A stretch of 64,000 nucleotides of DNA from Sphingomonas sp. Mn802worker. GTDB taxonomy: Bacteria; Pseudomonadota; Alphaproteobacteria; Sphingomonadales; Sphingomonadaceae. Location of the stretch: the NCBI RefSeq assembly GCF_000382485.1, contig NZ_AORY01000001.1, forward strand, positions 186,001 to 250,000, read 5' to 3'. Below, in pieces: positions 28,008 through 37,083 of the stretch (position 1 is its first letter; each line of letters begins with the position of its first letter). Under the pieces are notes generated by a model. The model was not told the origin of the DNA. It searched no databases and saw nothing but the letters and a program-made list of their open reading frames with translations. A program made the translations under genes and the position numbers.

Positions 28008-28580
28008 ATGACCGAGCATGTGCCGATCACCAACGTGCCGACACGCGTCAAGCTGCGGGTCGAGGATTACCTGTCACTCGACCGCGATGGCGCGTTCGAC
28101 GGCTACGGCAAGACGGAGCTGATTGACGGTGAGGTGGTGTACATGAATGCGCAGCATCGGCCGCACGCGCGAATCAAATCGCGCCTCTACACGGCAGTCA
28201 GTGCGACGCTCTCGGCCCGATCGGAACGGCTCGAAGCACTCGTTGAGGGTTCGATTGCGGTGCCGCCGCACAACGTGCCGGAGCCAGACATAACGATCAC
28301 CAGCGAGCCGGATGGCCGCGGATTGATCCCGCTCGAAACCGTCCGCCTAATCATCGAAGTCTCGGACACGACGCTCAGGTTGGACCTTGACCAGAAATCG
28401 TTCATCTACGCCGCGCACCGCGTACCGGAATATTGGGTGGTCGACGTGAATGGGCGCGAAGTCCATCAGATGTGGGCGCCCGAGACCGGCGTCTATAACG
28501 AGCGACACCTACATAGCTTCGGTGATCCGATCACCGCCATCACGATCGACGGACTTACCGTCACAACCGACCAGCTCTGA
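28008..28580 (+). CDS. Uma2-family (DUF820) putative nuclease-fold protein
   Basis: A 190-residue protein of the Uma2 family, which has a PD-(D/E)XK nuclease fold but no established biological role. Visible core motifs are YGKTELIDGEVVYMNAQHRP, the family's E-L-I-D-G-E, VPEPDITI with the P-D, LIIEVSDTTLRLDLDQK with the E-V-S-D-x-T-x-x-x-D-x-x-x-K, and YAAHRVPEYWVVDV. ATG at 28008 was selected because upstream codons overlap the regulator gene. Uma2 genes are very abundant in cyanobacteria and scattered elsewhere; this one is single, with no transposon or toxin partner nearby. Confidence 0.85.
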   Translation: MTEHVPITNVPTRVKLRVEDYLSLDRDGAFDGYGKTELIDGEVVYMNAQHRPHARIKSRLYTAVSATLSARSERLEALVEGSIAVPPHNVPEPDITITSEPDGRGLIPLETVRLIIEVSDTTLRLDLDQKSFIYAAHRVPEYWVVDVNGREVHQMWAPETGVYNERHLHSFGDPITAITIDGLTVTTDQL

Positions 28581-28583
28581 CCA

Positions 28584-29017
28584 TCATCGTTCGCGCCAGA
28601 AGTCGAACGCCTTGCCCTGCTCCGCCGCGACGAAGCGCATCGCCTCGCCGCCCTCCCACGCTCCGCGATAGCCGCGCCGTTCGGCTAGCGTCGTCCACCA
28701 TCCCTGCCCCGGCAGCCGATCGCCCTCACGCACCACCAGCACGGCAAGCGCCGGTTCGCCGACCGCCTCACCCGCCAGATCGACCGCGTCGAGCGTCTTG
28801 CATAACGCGCGCATCTTCGGCCGGGTGAAGCGATGGCCGAGTGCCTTGAGCAGCTCGGAATAGCTTACCGCCCGCCCCTCACGCGCGGCCGTGACGAGGT
28901 GACTACGCACTAGCACCACATCGGCGATCGTGCCCGGCCCTTCGACCGGCACGATCCCCTCCGCCTCCAGCCAGCGCGACAGATCGTCGCCGTTGCCGGA
29001 GGCGGAGGCATCGCGCA

Positions 29018-29018
<1 letters not shown>
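28584..29018 (-). CDS. Uncharacterised protein coupled to ettA
   Basis: A 144-residue protein I cannot assign firmly. The conserved-looking part is AREGRAVSYSELLKALGHRF, then TRPKMRALCKTLDAVDLAGE, ALAVLVVREGDRLPGQGWW and GKAFDFW at the C-terminus. The layout (YSELL..LG, then a VLVVR..G.LPGQGWW turn) faintly recalls the winged-helix DNA-binding domain of alkyltransferase-like proteins, but there is no PCHR motif, so this is only a hint. The ATG shares its A with the ettA stop (TGATG), so the two genes are translationally coupled. It converges with the Uma2 gene. Confidence 0.6.
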
Positions 29019-30697
<1,679 letters not shown>

Positions 30698-30804
30698 GGG
30701 TCGCCTTTTCGCGTGATGATGCTGCGGGAAAAATTGTTCCCTTCACATGTAAGCGCCCGGCGCGACGTTGGCAAACCGGCAGGCGCCGGTTACGCCTCTC
30801 GTCC

Positions 30805-32247
30805 ATGAAGCGCATCCTGCTCGCGGCCACCGCCGCTGCCGCCCTTTCCGCCCCCGTGCTCGCGCAGAGCGCGCCGGCGCCGACGTCCGCAGGCCAGCCT
30901 GCCGTGTCGCGTCCCGCGCCGACGCCCCCCGCCCTGGTCGATCAGCGCGTCGCGAGCTTGCGCGATGCAGCGCTGAAGGACGAGGTCGCCTATGACATTG
31001 TCGAGGGATTGACGACCGAGGTCGGCCAGCGGCTCGCCGGTACCGAGGCAGAGGCGCGCGCCCGCACGTGGGGCGCGGCGAAGCTAAAGGCGCTAGGCTT
31101 CAAGAACGTGCGGATCGAGACGTACCAGATGCCCGTCTGGGTACGCGGCACAGAGGAAGCCGAGATCGTTTCGCCCTTCCCGCAGAAGCTGAAACTCGCC
31201 GCGCTCGGCAATTCCGGCTCGACCGGCGCGCAGGGACTGACCGCCGACCTCGTCGTGTTTCCGAGCATGACCGAATTCGCCAACGCACCTGCGGCCGCGA
31301 TCCGTGGCAAGATCGTCTATATCGGCAATTCGATGCAGCCGACACAGGACGGGTCAAGCTACGGCGCGAACGGCCCCGCGCGCTTCACCGGCCCCGCGAT
31401 GGCGGCGGCGAAGGGTGCGGCGGCGATCGTGATCCGCTCGATCGGCACCGACACGCATCGCCTGCCGCACACCGGCGTGACGAACTTTCCCACTGGCGTA
31501 GCTGCGATCCCCGCGGCCGCGCTCGCCGTTCCCGATGCCGAGCAGATCGAGCGAATGGCGAAGCGCGGCAAGCCGATCCGCCTGCACCTCGTCCTCACCC
31601 CGCAACAGACCGGCAACCACGAATCGGGCAATGTCATCGCCGAGGTGCCCGGCACCGACCCGGCTGCGGGCATCGTCCTGATCGGCGGCCATCTCGACAG
31701 CTGGGATCTCGCCACCGGCGCGATCGACGATGCGAGCGGCGTTGCGATTACGACTGCGGCTGCGAAGCGCATCCTCGACTCGGGCAAGCGTCCGCGTCGC
31801 ACGATCCGCGTTGTGTGGTTCGGCGCAGAGGAGGTCGGCGGCTTCGGCGGCGAGGATTACGCAAAGAAGCACGGAGCCGAGCGCCATGCGATCGCGGCGG
31901 AAAGCGACTTCGGTGCCGATCGCGTGTGGCGGTTTGAGACGACACTGCCAGCGGGCGCAAAGCCGATCGCGGACCGCCTCGCCAGCGCGCTCGCCCCGCT
32001 CGGCATCGTCCGCGGCACCGGTGGCGCGGGCGACGGATCGGATATCGAGGCGACGATCAGGACCGGCGTCGCGGGCATCGACCTCAATCAGTCCGGCGTG
32101 CGCTACTTCGATGTGCACCACACGCCCGACGACACACTTGACCGCGTTGACCCGGCGCAATTGCAGCAGAATGTCGCCGCTTGGACGACGATGCTTGCGA
32201 TCGTCGCTGATGCACCCGAAGAGATCGGATCAGTAACGCGGCCATGA
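30805..32247 (+). CDS. M28-family zinc aminopeptidase, exported
   Basis: Secreted metallopeptidase resembling plasma glutamate carboxypeptidase-like M28 enzymes. The 480-residue precursor has a signal peptide (MKRILLAATAAAALSAPVLA). A PA-like insert is around residues 140-270. The zinc site is spread over VLIGGHLDSWDLATGAIDDA (His and bridging Asp), WFGAEEVGGFGGEDYA (catalytic Glu pair), AAESDFGADRVWRF (Asp) and YFDVHHTPDDTLDRVDP (His). It is divergent from ettA with a 107-base gap and probably acts on peptides in the periplasm. Substrate specificity cannot be told. Confidence 0.9.
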   Translation: MKRILLAATAAAALSAPVLAQSAPAPTSAGQPAVSRPAPTPPALVDQRVASLRDAALKDEVAYDIVEGLTTEVGQRLAGTEAEARARTWGAAKLKALGFKNVRIETYQMPVWVRGTEEAEIVSPFPQKLKLAALGNSGSTGAQGLTADLVVFPSMTEFANAPAAAIRGKIVYIGNSMQPTQDGSSYGANGPARFTGPAMAAAKGAAAIVIRSIGTDTHRLPHTGVTNFPTGVAAIPAAALAVPDAEQIERMAKRGKPIRLHLVLTPQQTGNHESGNVIAEVPGTDPAAGIVLIGGHLDSWDLATGAIDDASGVAITTAAAKRILDSGKRPRRTIRVVWFGAEEVGGFGGEDYAKKHGAERHAIAAESDFGADRVWRFETTLPAGAKPIADRLASALAPLGIVRGTGGAGDGSDIEATIRTGVAGIDLNQSGVRYFDVHHTPDDTLDRVDPAQLQQNVAAWTTMLAIVADAPEEIGSVTRP

Positions 32248-32387
32248 TGTCAAGTGCACAACCGCTCGTCGCAACCTGTACCCCAGATGAATTTTCCTTA
32301 TTGACCCCCTGAACCGCTAGGGTATTCGGACGTTTCGCGACGGCGTTGGGGTCGGCCGCGATTTTTGTGATGCTTGGGAGCATTCGA

Positions 32388-32651
32388 ATGAAGAAGATCC
32401 TGCTCGTTGCCGCTGCCGCCGGCCTGATGTCCGTTGCTGCTTGCTCGAAGTCGCCGGAAGCTAACGCGGTCGAGAACAACGCCGACATGATGGCGGACAA
32501 CATGGACGCGATGGCCGACAACGTCGCCGACATGTCGAACACCACTGCGAACCCGTTCTCCGAGGACAACGCCGAGGCGGTTGCCGAGAACATCCACGAC
32601 GCGGCCGACAACGTCCGTGACTCGGCGGACGCCGCGACCACCAACATGTAA
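32388..32651 (+). CDS. Small acidic Asn/Asp-rich lipoprotein
   Basis: An 87-residue predicted lipoprotein: MKKILLVAAAAGLMSVAAC, lipobox VAAC at the end of the signal. The mature region is strongly acidic and repetitive (ADMMADNMDAMADNVADM, later AEAVAENIHDAADNVRDSAD), which would make an amphipathic helix. ATG at 32388 behind TGGGAG; an earlier GTG frame start lacks signal-peptide logic. A second lipoprotein of the same style follows after 24 bases. No function is known to me. Confidence 0.75.
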   Translation: MKKILLVAAAAGLMSVAACSKSPEANAVENNADMMADNMDAMADNVADMSNTTANPFSEDNAEAVAENIHDAADNVRDSADAATTNM

Positions 32652-32675
32652 TCGGACCCGGTTCGGGTCTTGCTG

Positions 32676-32927
32676 ATGCCTAGGTTCATTCCTCTGGTTG
32701 GCGCCGCGCTCCTGATGCTCGGCGGCTGCAGCAAGCCCGAACCGGTTTCGGTCGAGAACGGTGCCGAGGCATTGTCCGCCAATCTTGAGCAGATGGCGAA
32801 CGAGCTGGAGGCGGAAGCATCGGGACAGGTCAATGCGACCGAGCGTGACACGCTCACCGGTGCGGCTGCCACCCTCGACAATGCGTCGGATGCGATCAAC
32901 GTGTCCGACACGCCTGCGAACTTTTAA
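32676..32927 (+). CDS. Second small acidic lipoprotein in tandem
   Basis: An 83-residue predicted lipoprotein starting MPRFIPLVGAALLMLGGCSK (lipobox LGGC). The mature part is acidic and helical (VENGAEALSANLEQMANELE, then ATLDNASDAINVSD) and shares the SVEN/AVEN opening and Asn/Asp/Ala composition of the gene just upstream, so the two may be diverged duplicates. A TTG at 32670 is an alternative start. A clear terminator follows at 32961-32989, making the pair a probable two-gene operon. Confidence 0.7.
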   Translation: MPRFIPLVGAALLMLGGCSKPEPVSVENGAEALSANLEQMANELEAEASGQVNATERDTLTGAAATLDNASDAINVSDTPANF

Positions 32928-32960
32928 GCTCGCAGGCATCCAGCGCCGCTCACTAGATCA

Positions 32961-32989
32961 AGGGCGTCCCGTTTGTCGGGGCGCCCTTT
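32961..32989 (+). terminator. Terminator of the lipoprotein pair
   Basis: AGGGCGTCCC (32961-32970) pairs with GGGGCGCCCT (32978-32987, one T-G pair) around GTTTGTC and is followed by TTTG. It closes the tandem lipoprotein transcript. Confidence 0.8.
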
Positions 32990-33085
32990 GTCGTTGCAGC
33001 CATGGCGCGTCCTCCGCCTTGCGATGAACCGGATCGACGTGCCCGAGTTGTGTCGCTGACCAGATACGACCAACGAGGCGGTGAG

Positions 33086-33529
33086 ATGCGCAAATCCTTT
33101 CTGATGGGGCTAATCGGCGGACAGCGCGCGATGACTCCACTCGCGACCGTCGCTATTGCCGCCGCCCGCGGCCAGTTGCCGGCGGATAATGGCGCGCCGA
33201 AGCTGCTTGCCAATCCGCTAGTCGCCGCCGGCGCCTTGGCGCTCGCAATCGGTGAAATTGCAGGTGATAAGCAGAAGACTGCACCCGACCGCATCGTCCC
33301 GATCGGCCTTGCCGCCCGCTTCATCACGTCCGCTATTGCGGGCGCTGCGCTGGTGCCCAAGCGACAGCGCTGGATCGGCGCCGCGATCGGCGGCGTCACC
33401 GCTGTGGCGGCTTCCTACCCCGGTTGGCGCACGCGCATGGCGTGGCTACCTAAATACGGCCAGACACCGACAGGGTTTGCCGAGGATCTGGCGGTGCTCT
33501 CCTCCGCGGCGGCGATCGTCAGGCGATAG
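33086..33529 (+). CDS. DUF4126-like small membrane protein
   Basis: A 147-residue membrane protein with about three to four hydrophobic stretches. MRKSFLMGLIGGQRAMTPLA with GxRxMTPL at the start and the IGEIAGDKQKTAPDRIVPIG block (E-x-x-x-D-K) are the pattern I associate with DUF4126. ATG at 33086 follows GAGGCGGTGAG. Biochemical role is unknown. It ends 50 bases before tRNA-Ile2 on the same strand. Confidence 0.7.
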   Translation: MRKSFLMGLIGGQRAMTPLATVAIAAARGQLPADNGAPKLLANPLVAAGALALAIGEIAGDKQKTAPDRIVPIGLAARFITSAIAGAALVPKRQRWIGAAIGGVTAVAASYPGWRTRMAWLPKYGQTPTGFAEDLAVLSSAAAIVRR

Positions 33530-33579
33530 CCGCGCTTGCCAAGTCCGCGTCGAAGCCGCTACCTGCGGCGGCGCGCGGG

Positions 33580-33655
33580 GGGCCTGTAGCTCAACGGTTA
33601 GAGCTGGCCGCTCATAACGGCTAGGTTGCGGGTTCGAGTCCTGCCGGGCCCACCA
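33580..33655 (+). tRNA. tRNA-Ile2(CAT), lysidine-modified type
   Basis: A 76-nt cloverleaf with encoded CCA. The acceptor GGGCCTG pairs with CGGGCCC; the anticodon stem GGCCG/CGGCT encloses CTCATAA (anticodon CAT); the T arm is GCGGG-TTCGAGT-CCTGC. It lacks initiator features: position 1 is paired and there is no GGG/CCC anticodon stem. C4-G69 and C5-G68 together with A37 and A38 are the determinants reported for TilS, so I call tRNA-Ile2 reading AUA rather than elongator Met. The minus-strand deacetylase gene ends inside it. Confidence 0.85.
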
Positions 33656-34649
33656 CGCGCGACCGTTCGATGGCGGCGATGATCTGGTCCAGTGCCGCGG
33701 GCCGGTAGCCGAGCCGGGCAAGCGCCGGCAGTACCTCGTCCCACCACGCGTGGAACCGTGCCAGCGCATGTTCGTCGCGCACATAGGGCGTATGCCCCGG
33801 CACCAGCGATGGTGAGTGAAACGTTAGCTGAAGCAGCCGCTCGCCGTCGTCAGCCGCCAGTTCGATCGCGCGGATCGCCTCGCGTGCGGGCGTTCCCTCC
33901 GGCGTCAGCGGTACGCGCGACAACAGCCGGGTGCGCGCAAACAGACCACGCGCCTTTGGTACGCGCCCGAGCAGCGGATGCAGCCAGCCGCCGTGTTCGC
34001 GCAACAGTCCGGTGTAGATCGTCGATAGCGGCAGCTCGACCAGCGAACCGTCGCCAAGCGGAAAGGCCGCCGCGCCGACCGAGGTGAAATCGGGACCCCC
34101 CTGACACGCGTAATCGAACCGCGCGCGCATCGAGGCATCGATGCGGAACCCGCGCGACGCGAGCGCGTGAAATGTGTGCGGCCCGACGCCGTAGCGGCCC
34201 GCGCGGTAGATCAACGATCGTCGCCCAAGCGAGCGTTCGATCATCGCGACCAACCGGTCGAGCTTCGCTGCCTCCACCTCGCGCGGCAGATTGCCCGCGA
34301 ACGTCTCGACCCGCGTGCCGCTGCCGAGCGGCGGGGTCACCCAAGAGTGCAATTGCGCACCGATCGCGGATGCAGGATCGCGGCGCAGCAGGTCACGCAG
34401 GATCGCAGCCGCCGTCTCGTTCGCCGCAACGACGTAATCGACCATGTAGATCGGGCTGATGCCATGCGCGGAAAGCCGATCGTGCATCGCCGGCAGCGCG
34501 GCGATTGCGGTTACGTCGTAATCGTCGCTCGCTCCCGGCGACGACCAGTCGAACTCCTCCTCCGTGTCGATCGTGACGGCGAAGCGCCGACCGAACGACT
34601 CGGGCCATTGCAGCTCCGCGCCGGCCGGCGTCGCGAAGCGATGCGTCAC
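33621..34649 (-). CDS. Polysaccharide deacetylase-family protein
   Basis: A 342-residue protein of the NodB/carbohydrate esterase 4-like superfamily. FGRRFAVTIDTEEEFDWSSP carries the catalytic/metal Asp-x-Glu-Glu region; AQLHSWVTPPL corresponds to the His motif and YRAGRYGVGPHTFHAL to the R-A-G-R-Y-G block seen in the WalW-type branch. LTFHSPSLVPGHTPY near the C-terminus holds another His. It probably removes acetyl groups from an envelope or exopolysaccharide sugar. The last residues, GPAGLEPAT and the TAG stop, are antisense to the tRNA-Ile2 gene. The ATG overlaps the kinase-like gene stop by 4 bases. Confidence 0.85.
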   Translation of the reverse strand: MTHRFATPAGAELQWPESFGRRFAVTIDTEEEFDWSSPGASDDYDVTAIAALPAMHDRLSAHGISPIYMVDYVVAANETAAAILRDLLRRDPASAIGAQLHSWVTPPLGSGTRVETFAGNLPREVEAAKLDRLVAMIERSLGRRSLIYRAGRYGVGPHTFHALASRGFRIDASMRARFDYACQGGPDFTSVGAAAFPLGDGSLVELPLSTIYTGLLREHGGWLHPLLGRVPKARGLFARTRLLSRVPLTPEGTPAREAIRAIELAADDGERLLQLTFHSPSLVPGHTPYVRDEHALARFHAWWDEVLPALARLGYRPAALDQIIAAIERSRVVGPAGLEPAT

Positions 34650-36352
34650 GGATGAAGCGTGGAGGAAGCGTCCTTGCGCGACAGCGTCGGCTGCGGCAGC
34701 GCGACCGTCAGCTGCGTCGGCTCGAGCAGCAGATGCCCGCCCAGCTGGCTCGCCAGATTGCGCACCAGCCGCAGCGCGAAGCCGACGCCCAGCAACGGCG
34801 CACCGTCGCTATCGTCACCCTGATCGTCGAGGTGCAGCAGCCTCAGGTCGTCGCGCCCGACGAATGCGGCCGGTCGATCGATCGAGATATGGATCAACTC
34901 CGCTGCATCCGTTGAAACGGTGACGCGCAATGCCTCGCCTGCGGCACTCGCCGACAGCATCGTCGCGGTCAGCCGCGACAACAAACGCTCGACCGCGATC
35001 GGATCGGCCGCTACGCGCGCGTCCACCGCTTCGGGCAGCAGCAGCGTCGCGCCGCGTCTGGCCGCCAGCGGCGCCAGATCGTCCGCCACTTGGGCCAGCA
35101 AGGGCTGCAACGCAATTACATCGGCGCGCAGGTCTAGTGCGGCCGCCTCGATCCGCGCCGCCATATCGAGGTCCTCGATCGCCCCGATCAACCCCGACAC
35201 CTGCGAGCGGATGACTGCCGCGCGCTCGCGGTACGTCTCGGGCACAGGGCCGAGCAGCTCGCGCTCGATCAGTTCGGAAAAGCCGGCGATCGCGTTGGTC
35301 GGGGTGCGCAGTTCGTGCACCAGCCGACGCAGCCCGTCCGCGCCGCGTGCGTCGATCGTCGTGGCCGGCGCCGGACGCGTGCGCGCCGCATCCTCCTCGA
35401 TCCGCGGTCTACGCGCGCTGCCGCGATACCCCATGAACCGACCGCTGCTCTGCTCAAAGACCGGGACGCCCGCGATCCGCCAGTCACCGCCCAGCGGAGA
35501 ATTACCCGCGACCACCAGCCGCGCGTCGCTGAACGCCGCGCGCTTGCGAAAGGCCCCGGCGGCGACGCCGTCGACACCGGTCCGCGCGACGCCGGCATGC
35601 GCCAGATGCGTGCCGATCACCGCGCCGCGCGGCGCACTGTCTATCCAGCGGACGATCCCGTCGGCATCGCTCTCAAACCGGAACGACGCCACCTGTGCCT
35701 CATCGGCAAGCGACAGCGGCGACGGCACGTTGCGGCCGCGCTGGAATTCCTCGATCCGGTGGACCAGATCGGCGATCTCGAACCGCTCGCCCGGCGCCGC
35801 GGTCTGGTCGACCGGTGATGCGCTGGTCAGCGCGGTGATATCGGCGACCGGTCGCGCAACCGCAGCAACTGCCGTGGGGGCCGCGGCCGCGACCGGAACG
35901 GCATCCGTCTGAGTCGAGGGGCGCTGGTCGCTCAAGGCGAAATCGGTCCGCCCCATCGTCTCCAGCGCGCGCACCGCGCTTGGCGGCAGATCGGCGCGCT
36001 GGCGCAGGACGCTGCGCCCCATCGGCGACAGGCGCGGAATTAGGGCGTCCCAATCCTCGGGCGTCAGCCGCGCGACGCGCAGCACGGCCGCCGCAACCTC
36101 GGGATCGTCGGCCGCAAACAGCGCCACCAGCCGAGCGGGCGGATCGGCGAGTGCCAGCCCACGCGCGACGGCTGCGCGCGTCGCCACCGGTACATTCTCC
36201 CCGATCGTGCTGAGCCGCGCGATCAGCGCATCGTCTGCCACTGCACGGCCGCGCGCGATCAGGTCGGTCAGCTGCCGGAACGCGGCGCGGGCGCCGAACG
36301 ACGTCGATACATCGGCGGCGAGAACCGTCTTCAGACTGTCATCGAACCGCAC
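34646..36352 (-). CDS. Histidine-kinase-like protein with HEAT-type N-terminus and degenerate ATPase domain
   Basis: A 568-residue soluble protein. Residues about 1-140 are helical repeats resembling DUF2336/HEAT; 150-185 is a low-complexity linker; 200-310 looks like a PAS-type sensor (FRFESDADGIVRWIDSAPRG, then WRIAGVPVFE). HisKA follows with GLRRLVHELRTPTNAIAGFS, His346 being the phosphorylation site. In the ATPase part the N-box asparagine is not evident (ERLLSRLTATMLSAS) and the G1 motif is not recognisable, though a G2-like GVGFALRLVRNLASQLGG remains. Catalytic activity is therefore doubtful. GTG at 36352 has a very strong AAGGAGGG site. No response regulator is adjacent; the deacetylase gene is coupled downstream. 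Confidence 0.8.
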   Translation of the reverse strand: MRFDDSLKTVLAADVSTSFGARAAFRQLTDLIARGRAVADDALIARLSTIGENVPVATRAAVARGLALADPPARLVALFAADDPEVAAAVLRVARLTPEDWDALIPRLSPMGRSVLRQRADLPPSAVRALETMGRTDFALSDQRPSTQTDAVPVAAAAPTAVAAVARPVADITALTSASPVDQTAAPGERFEIADLVHRIEEFQRGRNVPSPLSLADEAQVASFRFESDADGIVRWIDSAPRGAVIGTHLAHAGVARTGVDGVAAGAFRKRAAFSDARLVVAGNSPLGGDWRIAGVPVFEQSSGRFMGYRGSARRPRIEEDAARTRPAPATTIDARGADGLRRLVHELRTPTNAIAGFSELIERELLGPVPETYRERAAVIRSQVSGLIGAIEDLDMAARIEAAALDLRADVIALQPLLAQVADDLAPLAARRGATLLLPEAVDARVAADPIAVERLLSRLTATMLSASAAGEALRVTVSTDAAELIHISIDRPAAFVGRDDLRLLHLDDQGDDSDGAPLLGVGFALRLVRNLASQLGGHLLLEPTQLTVALPQPTLSRKDASSTLHP

Positions 36353-36443
36353 GCGACCCTCCTTGCAGGGCTGACAACGATCGCTGCGCGACCTGATCCG
36401 CCCGGCCTACAACGCAGATGTCACCACGTCATCACCAAGCGAC

Positions 36444-36455
36444 GGACAATTTGTC
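36444..36455. promoter_or_regulatory. GGACAATTTGTC dyad, same core as the cyo palindrome
   Basis: GGACAATTTGTC contains the dyad GACAA-T-TTGTC. The identical 12 bases occur on the other strand within the 19-bp palindrome before cyoA (59243-59261). It lies in the 199-base divergent gap between the kinase-like gene and the Lrp gene. Confidence 0.45.
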
Positions 36456-36467
36456 GCAGCTTGGCAC

Positions 36468-36487
36468 AATTGCGTTGTCACGCAATT
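36468..36487. promoter_or_regulatory. Palindromic operator upstream of the Lrp/AsnC gene
   Basis: AATTGCGT-TGTC-ACGCAATT is a perfect 8+4+8 inverted repeat 64 bases before the Lrp/AsnC start. Lrp-family factors commonly bind dyads with TTGC/GCAA-type half-sites and repress their own genes, so this is probably an autoregulatory operator; it may also affect the divergent kinase-like gene. Confidence 0.65.
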
Positions 36488-36551
36488 ATCCTATAGCAGC
36501 ACCGCGGACATGTGTCGTCATCGTTCGCTGGTTTGACATTGAGGCATAGTG

Positions 36552-37013
36552 ATGGCGTTGGACAAGATCGATCGTGAGATCCTCTCGCTCTTGCAGGAGG
36601 ATGGACGCATGACCAACGTCGATCTGGCCGAACGTGTCGGCCTCACCGCGCCGCCGTGTCTCAGGCGCGTGCGCGCGTTGGAACAGGCCGGTGTGATCCG
36701 CGGCTACCATGCCGATTGCGATCCCGCCAAGCTGGGCTACCCGATCACGGTCTTTGCGATGGTCAGCCTGCGCAGCCAGGCCGAGCAGGACCTTGCCCAG
36801 TTCGAGCAGCATATCGCCACCATCCCAGAGGTGCGCGAATGCCATATGCTCAACGGCGAGATCGACTTCATCATCAAGATCGTCGCATCCGACCTGGAAA
36901 GTTTCCAGCGGCTGCTGACGACGCAACTCACCGCTGCGCCCAATGTCGCCAGCGTCAAATCGTCGCTGACGATCCGCACCGCCAAGGCCCAGACAGGTGT
37001 CCCGATCCCGTAA
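36552..37013 (+). CDS. Lrp/AsnC-family transcriptional regulator
   Basis: A 153-residue regulator that looks like the canonical Lrp branch: MALDKIDREILSLLQEDGRM, NVDLAERVGLTAPPCLRRVR (helix-turn-helix with the P-P-C-L-R-R-V-R recognition helix), VIRGYHADCDPAKLGYPITV (hinge) and the RAM domain with VRECHMLNGEIDFIIKIVAS. It likely senses an amino acid such as leucine. ATG at 36552; a GTG one codon earlier is an alternative. A perfect palindrome upstream suggests autoregulation. It converges with the TPR gene across a terminator. Confidence 0.93.
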   Translation: MALDKIDREILSLLQEDGRMTNVDLAERVGLTAPPCLRRVRALEQAGVIRGYHADCDPAKLGYPITVFAMVSLRSQAEQDLAQFEQHIATIPEVRECHMLNGEIDFIIKIVASDLESFQRLLTTQLTAAPNVASVKSSLTIRTAKAQTGVPIP

Positions 37014-37033
37014 GCGGTCACGCCACACCAACG

Positions 37034-37061
37034 AAAAAGGGGCGACCCGCCGGCCGCCCCT
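37034..37061 (-). terminator. Terminator between the Lrp gene and the TPR gene
   Basis: AGGGGCG (37038-37044) pairs with CGCCCCT (37055-37061). On the minus strand the stem is followed by TTTTTCG, an intrinsic terminator for the TPR gene; it may also stop the convergent regulator transcript. Confidence 0.82.
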
Positions 37062-37083
37062 CCCTCGCATCGATCGTGCGCGA

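Noticed and set aside
33580..33655. Elongator tRNA-Met(CAT)
   Set aside because: Acceptor pairs C4-G69 and C5-G68 fit the lysidine synthetase determinants of tRNA-Ile2; Met remains a lesser possibility.
33446..33784. Minus-strand frame containing WARQDSNPQPSRYERPALTV
   Set aside because: This is the familiar false translation of a tRNA gene and its flank, not a protein.
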